Positions 16,451 to 24,231 of a DNA stretch of 38,705 nucleotides are shown in pieces. The notes below the pieces were generated by a model, which was not told where the DNA came from, searched no databases, and saw nothing but the letters and a program-made list of their open reading frames with translations. This DNA is from Lysobacter sp. Root690 (GTDB lineage: Bacteria > Pseudomonadota > Gammaproteobacteria > Xanthomonadales > Xanthomonadaceae), in contig NZ_LMHM01000013.1 in the NCBI RefSeq assembly GCF_001427785.1, positions 560,040-598,744 on the forward strand, written 5' to 3'. Every line of letters starts with the position of its first letter. Within the stretch, counting starts at the first letter, position 1. The translations under genes were made by a program, and so were the position numbers.

Positions 16451-19400
16451 ATGATCGGTTTAAAGAACTGGGCGCTTCGCGCCCGTGCGGCGCTGCGCGT
16501 GGGTGCGAGTCCGTCGGCGCGGTTGGGCTGGGTGTTGTTGTTGCCGGGCCTCGGTCTGGCCGGCGCGGCCCAGGCCCAGAGCTGCGGGGTCGGTGAGGTC
16601 CCGGCGGCATTCGGGTTCACCGGCGGCGAGCAGACCACCACGGTCCCGGCCGGCGTGCATTCGCTGACCGTATACCTCAGCGGCGCGCAGGGCGGCGCGG
16701 GTCGCAGCGGCGCCGGCAGCATTGGCGGCAGTCCGAATTCTCCGGGCGGCACGGGCGGCCTGGGCGGACGCGTGCGCGGCACCCTGGCGGTGACGCCGGG
16801 CGCGGCGTTGTCGATCTGGGTCGGAGGCCAGGGCTCGCAAGCGGTCAATCCCGGCGGCCTGGGGCAGGGCGTCGACGGCATCGGCGGCGGCGCCACCGAT
16901 CTGCGCGTGGGCGGCAACGGCATCGGCAACCGGGTCGGCATCGCCGGCGGCGGCGGCGGTGGCGGCAATGCCGGCTGGAGCACGTCCAACGTGATCGCCG
17001 GCGGCGCTGGCGGTGTCGGCGGCGGCGGTGTGGGCGGCACGGGCGCGACCGTGCCGGGCGGCCCTGGTCCGTTCGGCGGCGGTGGTGGTGCAGTTGGCAC
17101 CGGTGGTGCGGCCGGCGGCGGCTGCGGCGGCTTTCCGGCCACCGCAGGCAACGCGGCCACCGGCAAGGGCGGCAACTCCAATAATTTCTCCGGCTCCTTC
17201 ATCGGCGCCGGTTACGGCGGTGGCGGCGGTGGCGGTGCCACCATCGGCGCGGGCGGCGGCGGTGCCGGCGTCGGCACCACCGGCTGTCAGCAGAACTGGA
17301 ACGGCGGCGGTGGCGGTGGCGCGGGCGGTAGCTCGGGCGCGACCGGTCTGACCGCGGTCACCATCAACAATGGCGTGCAGGCCGGCAACGGCGCGGCGCT
17401 GATCTGTTTCGCGCCGACCCAGTTCTCGGTCGGCGGCACCGCGACCGGTCAGACCGGTCCGGTCACGCTGCAGCTCGCCGGCACCAACCCGGTCAGTTCG
17501 CAGCAAGTCGTGGTGGCGCAGGCCGCGACGACCTTCGTGTTCCCCACGCGTCTGCCGCAAGGCGCGAACTGGACCGTCAGCGTGCTCAGCGCGCCCGCGG
17601 GCCAGCAATGCACGGTCACTCCGGCCAGCGGCCTGGCGATCAACGCCGACGTCACCAACGTCGCGCTCAGTTGCGTCACCGTCGCGGTGACGGTCAATCC
17701 GGCCACCTTGCCCAACGGCGCATTCAATACGGCGTATTCGCAGACGCTCAGCGCCACCAGCGCCAACGGCGGCACCGCGCCGTACACCTTCGCGGTCACC
17801 GCCGGCGCCTTGCCGGCCGGGCTGACCTTGTCCAGCGCCGGTGTGCTGTCGGGTACGCCGACCGCGGCGGGTTCGTTCAACTTCACCGTGCGCGCCACCT
17901 CGAGCAACAACTTCAGCGGCACTCGCGCCTATACCTTGGCGATCGCCCAGAACGCGCAGGCCATCACCGCGTTCGCCTCCAATCCGGTTTCGCCGGTGTA
18001 CGCACCGGGCGGTACGTTCACCGTGTCGGCCACCGGCGGCGGATCGGGCAATCCGGTCGTGTTCGCCAGCACCACGGCGGCGGTGTGTACGGTCGCCGGC
18101 AGCACGGTGACGATGGTCGCCGCGGGCAATTGCGCGCTGACCGCCAATCAGGCCGGCAACGCCAACTACAGCGCCGCGCCGCAGGCCAATCTGGCGGTGA
18201 CGATCGGTGCGGCCAGTCAGGCCATCACCGCGTTCGCGTCCAACCCGGCTTCGCCGGTGTATACGCCGGGCGGCACGTTCACTGTGTCGGCCACGGGCGG
18301 CGCGTCGGGCAATCCGGTCGTGTTCGCCAGCACCACGGCGGCGGTGTGTACCGTCGCCGGCAGCACGGTGACGATGGTGGCCGCGGGCAATTGCGCGCTG
18401 ACCGCTAACCAGGCCGGCAACGCCAACTACAACGCCGCGCCACAGGCCAACCTCGCGGTGACCATCGGTCTGGCGAATCAGGCGATCACCGGTTTCGCCG
18501 CCAACCCGGCCGCGCCGGTGTATACGCCGGGCGGCACGTTCGCCCTGTCGGCCACGGGCGGCGCGTCGGGCAATCCGGTCGTGTTCGCCAGCGGCTCGCC
18601 GGCCGTGTGTACGGTCGCCGGCAACACCGCGACGATCGTGGCCGCGGGCACCTGCTCGCTGACCGCCGATCAGGCCGGCAACGCCAACTACAACGCCGCG
18701 CCGCAGGTGGCCCTGGCCGTTGCGATCGGCGTGGGCACCCAGGCGATCAACAACTTCGCCGCCAATCCGGCTTCGCCGGTGTATGCGCCAGGCGGCACGT
18801 TCGCGGTCTCGGCCACGCCGGGTGCGTCGACCAGCCCGGTGGTGTTCGCCACCACCACGCCGGCGGTGTGTAGCGTCGCCGGCAGCACGGTGACGACGCT
18901 CGCCGCGGGCACCTGCTCGCTGACCGCCGACCAGGCCGCCGACCCCAACTACGCCGCGGCGCCGCAGGTCCTGCTCGACGTGACCATCGGCGTGGCCGCC
19001 CAGGCCATCACCGACTTCGCCGCCAACCCGGCGTCGCCGGTGTACGCGCCGGGCGGCACCTTCGCGGTCTCGGCTACGCCGGGCGCGTCGACCAGTCCGG
19101 TCGTGTTCGCCAGCACCACCACCTCGGTGTGTACCGTCAGCGGCAGCACCGTGACGATGCTGACCGCGGGCACCTGTTCGCTCACCGCCGATCAAGCCGC
19201 CGACGCCAACTACAGCGCCGCGCCGCAAGTGACGCTGGACGTGAACATCGGCGCGGCCGCGCAGGCCATCAGCAACTTCAGCGCGAATCCGTCGGCGCCG
19301 GTGTACACCCCGGGTGGCACCTTCGCGGTGAGCGCGAGCGGCGGCGCCTCGGGCAACCCGGTGGTGTTCGCCAGCACCTCGCCGGCGGTGTGCACGGTCA

Positions 19401-20935
19401 GCGGCAGCACCGTGACCACGCTCGCCTCGGGCACGTGTTCGTTGACCGCCGATCAAGCCGGCAACGGCAACTACAGCGCCGCGCCGCAAGTCGCGTTGCA
19501 GGTGTTGATCGGTGGCGGCACGCCGACCCTGTCGTGGATCGGCGATGTGTCCAAGACCATCGGCGAGGCATCGTTCGATCTGCCGAACCCGACCAGCAAC
19601 AGCAGCGGCGCCTTCACCTTCTCCAGCAGCAATACCGCGGTGGCGACGGTGAGCGGACGCACGGTGACCATCGTCGGCGCGGGTGTGGCGACCTTGGTCG
19701 CGACCCAGGCCGCGGCCGGCAGCTACCTGCAGACCACGATCAGCGCGACCCTGACCGTCGCCGACCGCCCCGATCCGACCCGCGACCCGAGCGTCGTCGG
19801 CGGCTTGCAGGCCCAGGTCGATGCCAGCGTGCGCTTCGCTTCGGCGCAGCAGTCCAACATCCACGACCGTCTGCGTCAGCAGCGTTTCGCCGGTGCCAAC
19901 AACTCCAGCGACGGCCTCAGTCTCAACCTGAGCAACCGCTCGGGCGGCGCGATGTCGTTGACCGCGGGCCAAGTGGCCTCGGTCGATAACGTGCGCCTGC
20001 CGGAAGGCTGGGGCTTGTGGACCGCCGGCAGCATCACCAACGGCCAGCGTGAGCCCAACAGCCGCAGCGACGGGTTCGACTTCCAGAGCGACGGCATCAC
20101 CGTCGGCGCCGACTGGCGCATGGGCGAGCGCTTCCTGCTCGGTGTGGCCGGCGGTTTCGGCTGGAACGACACCGACCTGGACGACGGCCGTTCCAAGCTC
20201 GACGCCAAGCAGCGCGCCCTGTCGCTGTACGGCCTGTGGCGCCCGAGCGAGCATTGGTTCGTTGACGGCATCATCGGTTGGGGCCGCCTGGACTTCGACA
20301 TCCGTCGTTACAGCGCGACCGCTGGCGCCACCGCCACGGCCGAGCGCGACGGCGACCAGGTGTTCGGTTCGTTGACCGCCGGTTACGAGCACCACGGCGA
20401 CGGCATGACCCTGACCGGTTACGGCCGCTTCGACACCAGCCGCACCAAGCTCGACGGTTACCGCGAACACGGCCTGGGCATCTACGACCTGAACTACGGC
20501 TCGCAGACGGTGGAGAACAACGGCGCCTCGCTGGGCCTGGAGGGCAGCTTCCCGATCGTGACCACCCGCGGCAGCATCTTCCGCCCGTACTGGATGGTCG
20601 AATACCGCGAATCGCTCGACAACCGCAGCGACGTGAACTTGAACTACGTGGTCATGCCGGTCGCCAACGACTACAGCCTGTCGCTGCGCAGCTACGGCGA
20701 CAACGCGCTGACCTACGGCGCGGGCATGGACATGGACTTCCGCGCCGGCTGGAAACTGTCGTTGCTGATGCGTCGCCAGCACGGCAACGGCCAGGACCCG
20801 AGCACCAGCTTCGGCCTGCTGCTGTCGTTCTCGCCGAGCATCCAGCCCTCGTCGCTGACCGCCCCGACCGCGCAGGAAGTGGCCGAGCAGATGGACGCGA
20901 CCGCATCGACCAAGGAGCCGCAGACCGGCCGTTGA
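16451..20935 (+). CDS. autotransporter with Gly-rich region, six Ig-like repeats and C-terminal beta-barrel
   Basis: 1494 aa, probably a surface-displayed type Va autotransporter. A signal peptide covers about 1-42 (ends AAQAQ). Residues 57 to about 300 are extremely glycine-rich. A putative Ig domain (about 414-500, with LPAGLTLSSAGVLSGTPTAA) follows, then six tandem 87-residue Ig-like repeats at 503-1024, each with two cysteines (VCTV or VCSV, then NCAL or TCSL), and one more diverged Ig-like domain to about 1110. The C-terminal autotransporter barrel spans about 1188-1460 (GLWTAGSITNG to FGLLLSFSPS). A polar tail of about 30 residues follows the last strand, which is unusual because barrels normally end there. 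The ATG at 16451 has AGGGGA upstream; the frame to 16355 is not supported. Adhesion or biofilm roles are inferred from architecture. Confidence 0.9.
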   Translation: MIGLKNWALRARAALRVGASPSARLGWVLLLPGLGLAGAAQAQSCGVGEVPAAFGFTGGEQTTTVPAGVHSLTVYLSGAQGGAGRSGAGSIGGSPNSPGGTGGLGGRVRGTLAVTPGAALSIWVGGQGSQAVNPGGLGQGVDGIGGGATDLRVGGNGIGNRVGIAGGGGGGGNAGWSTSNVIAGGAGGVGGGGVGGTGATVPGGPGPFGGGGGAVGTGGAAGGGCGGFPATAGNAATGKGGNSNNFSGSFIGAGYGGGGGGGATIGAGGGGAGVGTTGCQQNWNGGGGGGAGGSSGATGLTAVTINNGVQAGNGAALICFAPTQFSVGGTATGQTGPVTLQLAGTNPVSSQQVVVAQAATTFVFPTRLPQGANWTVSVLSAPAGQQCTVTPASGLAINADVTNVALSCVTVAVTVNPATLPNGAFNTAYSQTLSATSANGGTAPYTFAVTAGALPAGLTLSSAGVLSGTPTAAGSFNFTVRATSSNNFSGTRAYTLAIAQNAQAITAFASNPVSPVYAPGGTFTVSATGGGSGNPVVFASTTAAVCTVAGSTVTMVAAGNCALTANQAGNANYSAAPQANLAVTIGAASQAITAFASNPASPVYTPGGTFTVSATGGASGNPVVFASTTAAVCTVAGSTVTMVAAGNCALTANQAGNANYNAAPQANLAVTIGLANQAITGFAANPAAPVYTPGGTFALSATGGASGNPVVFASGSPAVCTVAGNTATIVAAGTCSLTADQAGNANYNAAPQVALAVAIGVGTQAINNFAANPASPVYAPGGTFAVSATPGASTSPVVFATTTPAVCSVAGSTVTTLAAGTCSLTADQAADPNYAAAPQVLLDVTIGVAAQAITDFAANPASPVYAPGGTFAVSATPGASTSPVVFASTTTSVCTVSGSTVTMLTAGTCSLTADQAADANYSAAPQVTLDVNIGAAAQAISNFSANPSAPVYTPGGTFAVSASGGASGNPVVFASTSPAVCTVSGSTVTTLASGTCSLTADQAGNGNYSAAPQVALQVLIGGGTPTLSWIGDVSKTIGEASFDLPNPTSNSSGAFTFSSSNTAVATVSGRTVTIVGAGVATLVATQAAAGSYLQTTISATLTVADRPDPTRDPSVVGGLQAQVDASVRFASAQQSNIHDRLRQQRFAGANNSSDGLSLNLSNRSGGAMSLTAGQVASVDNVRLPEGWGLWTAGSITNGQREPNSRSDGFDFQSDGITVGADWRMGERFLLGVAGGFGWNDTDLDDGRSKLDAKQRALSLYGLWRPSEHWFVDGIIGWGRLDFDIRRYSATAGATATAERDGDQVFGSLTAGYEHHGDGMTLTGYGRFDTSRTKLDGYREHGLGIYDLNYGSQTVENNGASLGLEGSFPIVTTRGSIFRPYWMVEYRESLDNRSDVNLNYVVMPVANDYSLSLRSYGDNALTYGAGMDMDFRAGWKLSLLMRRQHGNGQDPSTSFGLLLSFSPSIQPSSLTAPTAQEVAEQMDATASTKEPQTGR
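17957..19522 (+). repeat. six tandem 261-bp repeats inside the autotransporter gene
   Basis: Units start at 17957, 18218, 18479, 18740, 19001 and 19262, each exactly 261 bp (87 codons). All open with CAGGCSATCA and include a PVYxPGGTF segment and a cysteine pair. Units 1 and 2 are nearly identical; later units diverge, with two alternative central segments (GNPVVFAS and TSPVVFA). Confidence 0.93.
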
Positions 20936-20946
20936 GCGAGCGACGG

Positions 20947-20968
20947 GCCGGTCGGATCAACGACCGGC
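20947..20968 (+). terminator. hairpin just past the autotransporter stop
   Basis: GCCGGTCG-GATCAA-CGACCGGC, a perfect 8-bp stem 12 nt after the stop, followed by TTGTCG. Possible terminator or mRNA end structure. Confidence 0.45.
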
Positions 20969-21132
20969 TTGTCGAGACAGGCGAGGCGTTCGACCGGCAC
21001 CGCGAAACGCGTTGCCGGTCGGTGGTTTCAAGCCGTGTCGTGGTCGGGAAGTTCAAAGCAGCGGCCGCTCGACCAAGTGGATTCGCATCAGCCGACCACG
21101 AAACAGGTCCGCGAAAAACGGATCGCCAAGCG

Positions 21133-21168
21133 AACGCTCCCGGTTAACCCCGTGGAGCGTTTTGCTTT
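21133..21168 (+). terminator. rho-independent terminator candidate
   Basis: AACGCTCC pairs with GGAGCGTT (8 bp, 13-nt loop), followed by TTGCTTT. It could end transcripts from the autotransporter side, about 200 nt past its stop. Confidence 0.55.
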
Positions 21169-21212
21169 GGGCAAGTGCGAGATTGTGTTGGCGTTTTCTT
21201 AGACCACCGTGA

Positions 21213-21238
21213 GGTCGCGGCGTGCGCCGCTCCCGCAG
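21213..21238 (-). repeat. degenerate REP-like repeat
   Basis: GGTCGCGGCGTGCGCCGCTC then CCGCAG, an altered inverse copy of the intergenic repeat. It faces the intact copy at 21263, giving an inverted pair. Confidence 0.55.
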
Positions 21239-21262
21239 CGAACAACGAATCCGCGATGCCCC

Positions 21263-21293
21263 CTGTAGGAGCGGCGCAAGCCGCGACCGCGAC
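21263..21293 (+). repeat. short intergenic REP-like repeat, copy 5
   Basis: CTGTAGGAGCGGCGCAAGCC followed by GCGACCGCGAC, an intact direct-orientation copy. Confidence 0.8.
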
Positions 21294-21364
21294 ACCTCAA
21301 TCAGGGCGAAAAATCATTCGCGCGAAGCATCACGCAAGCCGCAAGCGTCGCCCGCACCCTAGCT

Positions 21365-21538
21365 TCACCCCGCACCACGTTCCGCACGAGACACCAGCAA
21401 CTTATCGACGATCGCCTGATACAACGACGCCGCGAATTCGGCATCGTTGCCGGTATCGTCGGTCATGGCGTATTGCCCGCTGGCCAGCATCCCCGCAGCC
21501 AGATGCACTGCGACTTGTTCGGCTTGTTCGCGATTCAT
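21365..21538 (-). CDS. small hypothetical protein, 57 aa
   Basis: A 57-residue product (starts MNREQAEQVAVHLAAGMLAS, ends RAERGAG). GGAGG lies 6 nt before the ATG, the strongest ribosome binding site in this part of the window, and third codon positions are G/C-rich as in real genes. It is predicted almost wholly helical, with an acidic middle (MTDDTGNDAEFA), and has no signal peptide or cysteine. It follows the immunity-like operon on the same strand about 180 nt downstream. Its function is unknown. Its small size makes it easy to miss. Confidence 0.7.
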   Translation of the reverse strand: MNREQAEQVAVHLAAGMLASGQYAMTDDTGNDAEFAASLYQAIVDKLLVSRAERGAG

Positions 21539-21714
21539 GTCTACCTCCAGTTCGGATTGCGCGAGCCCTTGCCCGCGCCGCGCGCAGAGCGCGTCAGCCC
21601 CAGGCTACGCCTACGCGGCTAGCCATCGGGTCGCGAAAATGGAACTGTCTGGAACGGTGCAATGGTTCGGGCCGATTCGGCAAACAGCCGCGGTCGCGAC
21701 AAACGGCGCCGCCC

Positions 21715-22470
21715 TCAGCGAAGCGCCAGCTCTAGCCGCAATTGCTGATAGCGCGCCTCGCTGACGCCGAGCGCCTTGAGCCAGTTGGCGAAGTACTGCG
21801 TCAACAGCGCCGACTGCGCATGCGAGCGCAGATGATGGATCTCGAAATCCTTGCGGTTCTGCACTTTGTCGGCGATCAGCATCTGGTTGACTTCGGCCAA
21901 CGGACTGAGCGCGATCACATCGTCAGCACCGGTGCAGTGCTGCGACAGGTAGGCATTGGCGACCCGCCGGTATTCCATCGCCAGCATCACCGCGCCTGGA
22001 TCTGGCTGGTGCCGCAATAAAATCGAATCGGCGATGCACGAGCGGAGCAAATCCTCATCGTTCTGCACCAGTGGATGCAGGCAGTACGCCTGCATTGCTC
22101 GCAGCGGCGCCCCGATGCGTTCGAGAATCGCCAGCCCTTCCTCGATATGCCGGATCAATGCGACCCCACTGCGCGCCGCCGTGCGATCGGCGTAGAACGT
22201 CGCGATCGCACGATAGTGCGGGTCTTGCCGATCCATGCCATGGCCCAGGCGCACGGGTTGGTAAGCAAGAATCGCGTCGGCGACCTGTTCGGCGGAGAGT
22301 TCGCGATCGTTGTGGAAGATCAGGTCGCATGCGCCGGGCAGCGCAGAGACGTCGTTGAGCCGTTGAACCAGTTCGTCGATCTCATCTTCCGAACCGTCGA
22401 TGTCGATAATCCGGCGGATCAGAGCCACCAGTGCGTCGCGATCGATGGAATTGGCCGAAGAGGGCATCAT
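21715..22470 (-). CDS. colicin-immunity-like N-terminus fused to a helical, HD-like domain
   Basis: 251 aa, cytoplasmic. Residues about 12-75 resemble colicin E/S-type pyocin immunity proteins: an acidic helix (DGSEDEIDELVQRL), then DLIFHNDRELSAEQVADAIL, matching the DLIYYP...PEGIV motif of Im proteins. The rest (about 80-251) is a separate helical domain with conserved-looking His, Asp and Asn (IRHIEEGLAILERIGAP; CLHPLVQND; DKVQNRKDFEIHH) that suggests a diverged HD-like or DUF6817-like fold; this part is less sure. Its ATG overlaps the stop of the ankyrin gene upstream (ATGA), so they are translated as a coupled pair. No nuclease toxin is nearby; it may be an orphan immunity gene or have another role. 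Confidence 0.7.
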   Translation of the reverse strand: MMPSSANSIDRDALVALIRRIIDIDGSEDEIDELVQRLNDVSALPGACDLIFHNDRELSAEQVADAILAYQPVRLGHGMDRQDPHYRAIATFYADRTAARSGVALIRHIEEGLAILERIGAPLRAMQAYCLHPLVQNDEDLLRSCIADSILLRHQPDPGAVMLAMEYRRVANAYLSQHCTGADDVIALSPLAEVNQMLIADKVQNRKDFEIHHLRSHAQSALLTQYFANWLKALGVSEARYQQLRLELALR

Positions 22471-22859
22471 GGCAAGTCCCGTGCGGCTCGTGCCGACCGA
22501 TGTTTCACTATCGTCGCGAGCACCTGCGCATCATCTTCCTTCAACAAATCGAGCGGACGATCGCCGTACTCGTTCTGGGCCGACAAACTGGCCCCATGGT
22601 CCAGCAAGACATCGACGATCGCGGCATGTCCAAACATGATCGCGTAGTGAAGCGCCGTATGGCCGATTCCGCCTGGAGTGTCGATGTTTGAGATGGTCGG
22701 CAGGATGAGCGTCAGATCTTCGACCTCTCCGTTGAGAGCGACCAGATGCAACGGCGTCTCTCCATCTTCGCCACGACTTTCGAAATCCCGGATATCGTGG
22801 TCAACGAACATCTCGTGGGCGCGATACTTTTGCAGCAATTTATCGAGTTTCTCTTCCAT
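22467..22859 (-). CDS. ankyrin-repeat protein
   Basis: 130 aa, cytoplasmic. After a charged helical start (MEEKLDKLLQKYRAHEMFVD) come ankyrin repeats: GETPLHLVALNGEVEDLTLI (about 34-53), then GHTALHYAIMFGHAAIVDVL (about 66-85), and a partial third, YGDRPLDLLKEDD. The TPLH and TALH signatures and helix-turn-helix spacing are clear. Ankyrin proteins of this size bind partner proteins, and some are immunity proteins for contact-dependent toxins. It is the first gene of a two-gene operon, overlapping the next by ATGA. No catalytic motif is present. Confidence 0.85.
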   Translation of the reverse strand: MEEKLDKLLQKYRAHEMFVDHDIRDFESRGEDGETPLHLVALNGEVEDLTLILPTISNIDTPGGIGHTALHYAIMFGHAAIVDVLLDHGASLSAQNEYGDRPLDLLKEDDAQVLATIVKHRSARAARDLP

Positions 22860-23134
22860 CCATCGCGCTCCTGCAGGCGGCGTTCGTTGATCTGGCGACC
22901 ACGGGCGATGGTTCGCGTCCGCGGCTCATCAACGAGTCCTTTACCACCGTTTTTCCAATTATTTAACCAGCAAACCGGTCGCCCGGGCGTATTTGTGTTC
23001 GAGCCGGTCTATTGCGTCGGCCAGATCGCGTGTCAGGTCCGCCGTCGGATCGAATTCCGATTCCGGCCGACCCACGCAATTCCCGGCGCCCGCGTTCTGG
23101 TTCATCCTGAGCACCTTTCCCACCGACCCACACC

Positions 23135-24115
23135 GTGCCCAAGATCATCTGCATGCTGGTGTATGCCGACGCGCAATCGCTGGACATCAGCGGGCCGCTG
23201 GAGGTGTTCGCGCTCGCCAGCCGGCAGGCGCAGGAGGACGATCCGGGCTGCGAGCCGCTGTATCGGCTGCACGTGGTGGCCGAGCAGGCGGGCCCGGTCG
23301 TGCTGGCGTCGGGGATGCAATTGCTGCCGGACATGCTGTGTTCGCAGATGCCCGAAGCGATCGACACGCTCTTGGTCAGCGGCGGCATGGGCGATGCGCT
23401 GGATCGGGTGCGCGCGAACGCCGGGCTGGTCCGATGGCTGCGCGAAATCGCGCCGCGGGTAGGGCGGATCGCATCGGTGTGCAGCGGCGCCTTGCTGTTG
23501 GCCGAGGCCGGGGTGCTCGATGGCCGCAAGGCGACCACGCATTGGCGCGATCTGGCCGAGCTGCGCCAGCGCTATCCGCGGGTGCAGGTGGAGGCCGACG
23601 CGATCTACACCCACGACGGCGCAGTCTGGACCTCGGCCGGCATCACCGCCGGTATGGATCTGGCGCTGGCGATGGTCGCCGCGGATCACGGCCTGCCGCT
23701 GGCGCTGAAGGTCGCCAAGCGCATGGTGATGGTGAGCAAGCGCTCGGGCGGGCAGAGCCAGTTCAGCCGGCAATTGGACGAACTCGATCTGCCCGATCAG
23801 TTCGCGCAACTGGCCGCGTGGGTGCGCGAGCATCTGCGCTCGCGCCTGGACGTGGAGCGGTTGGCGCAGCAGGTGCATATGAGCCCGCGTCAGTTCGGCC
23901 GGCGGTTCCAGTCGCTGTTCGGCACTACGCCGCAGAAATACATCGAGCAACTTCGGGTGGAGGCGGCCAAGCCCTTGCTGGAAAGCACCCGCAAGGAATT
24001 CAAGCGGGTCGCGTCCGATTGCGGGTTCGCTTCCGACGAAGCGATGCGGCGCGCGTTCGTGCGCCAGCTCGGCATCCGCCCGAGCGATTACCGCGAGCGC
24101 TTCGGTTCGCCTTGA
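23135..24115 (+). CDS. GlxA-family transcriptional regulator (DJ-1/PfpI + AraC HTH)
   Basis: 326 aa, cytoplasmic. An N-terminal DJ-1/PfpI-like domain (about 1-185) has the nucleophile elbow SVCSGALLLAEAGVLDGR with Cys116 and a THWR segment, as in GlxA-type regulators, where it probably senses a ligand. The C-terminal AraC DNA-binding domain (about 225-326) has two helix-turn-helix motifs, the second ending in the classic IRPSDYRERF. The GTG at 23135 begins the domain; no strong ribosome binding site was seen. It precedes a gene for an exported protein of the same DJ-1/PfpI superfamily by 116 nt on the same strand, so it may control that gene. The target and ligand are unknown. Confidence 0.92.
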   Translation: MPKIICMLVYADAQSLDISGPLEVFALASRQAQEDDPGCEPLYRLHVVAEQAGPVVLASGMQLLPDMLCSQMPEAIDTLLVSGGMGDALDRVRANAGLVRWLREIAPRVGRIASVCSGALLLAEAGVLDGRKATTHWRDLAELRQRYPRVQVEADAIYTHDGAVWTSAGITAGMDLALAMVAADHGLPLALKVAKRMVMVSKRSGGQSQFSRQLDELDLPDQFAQLAAWVREHLRSRLDVERLAQQVHMSPRQFGRRFQSLFGTTPQKYIEQLRVEAAKPLLESTRKEFKRVASDCGFASDEAMRRAFVRQLGIRPSDYRERFGSP

Positions 24116-24231
24116 GCGGGGAGTGAGGCCGGCCGATCGCCGATGTCCGAAAGCGCGGCTTCGATGTCCGCCTTTGCGCCCGGCGTTTGCGCACGCTGAC
24201 GGCCTTCCGGACGATTTCAAAGGTAGATTGC

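Noticed and set aside
16460-20782. 1440-codon open frame antisense to the autotransporter
   Set aside because: It mirrors the low-stop frame produced by repetitive GC-rich DNA; the sense strand has a signal peptide, Ig-like repeats and a barrel, while the antisense frame is low-complexity.
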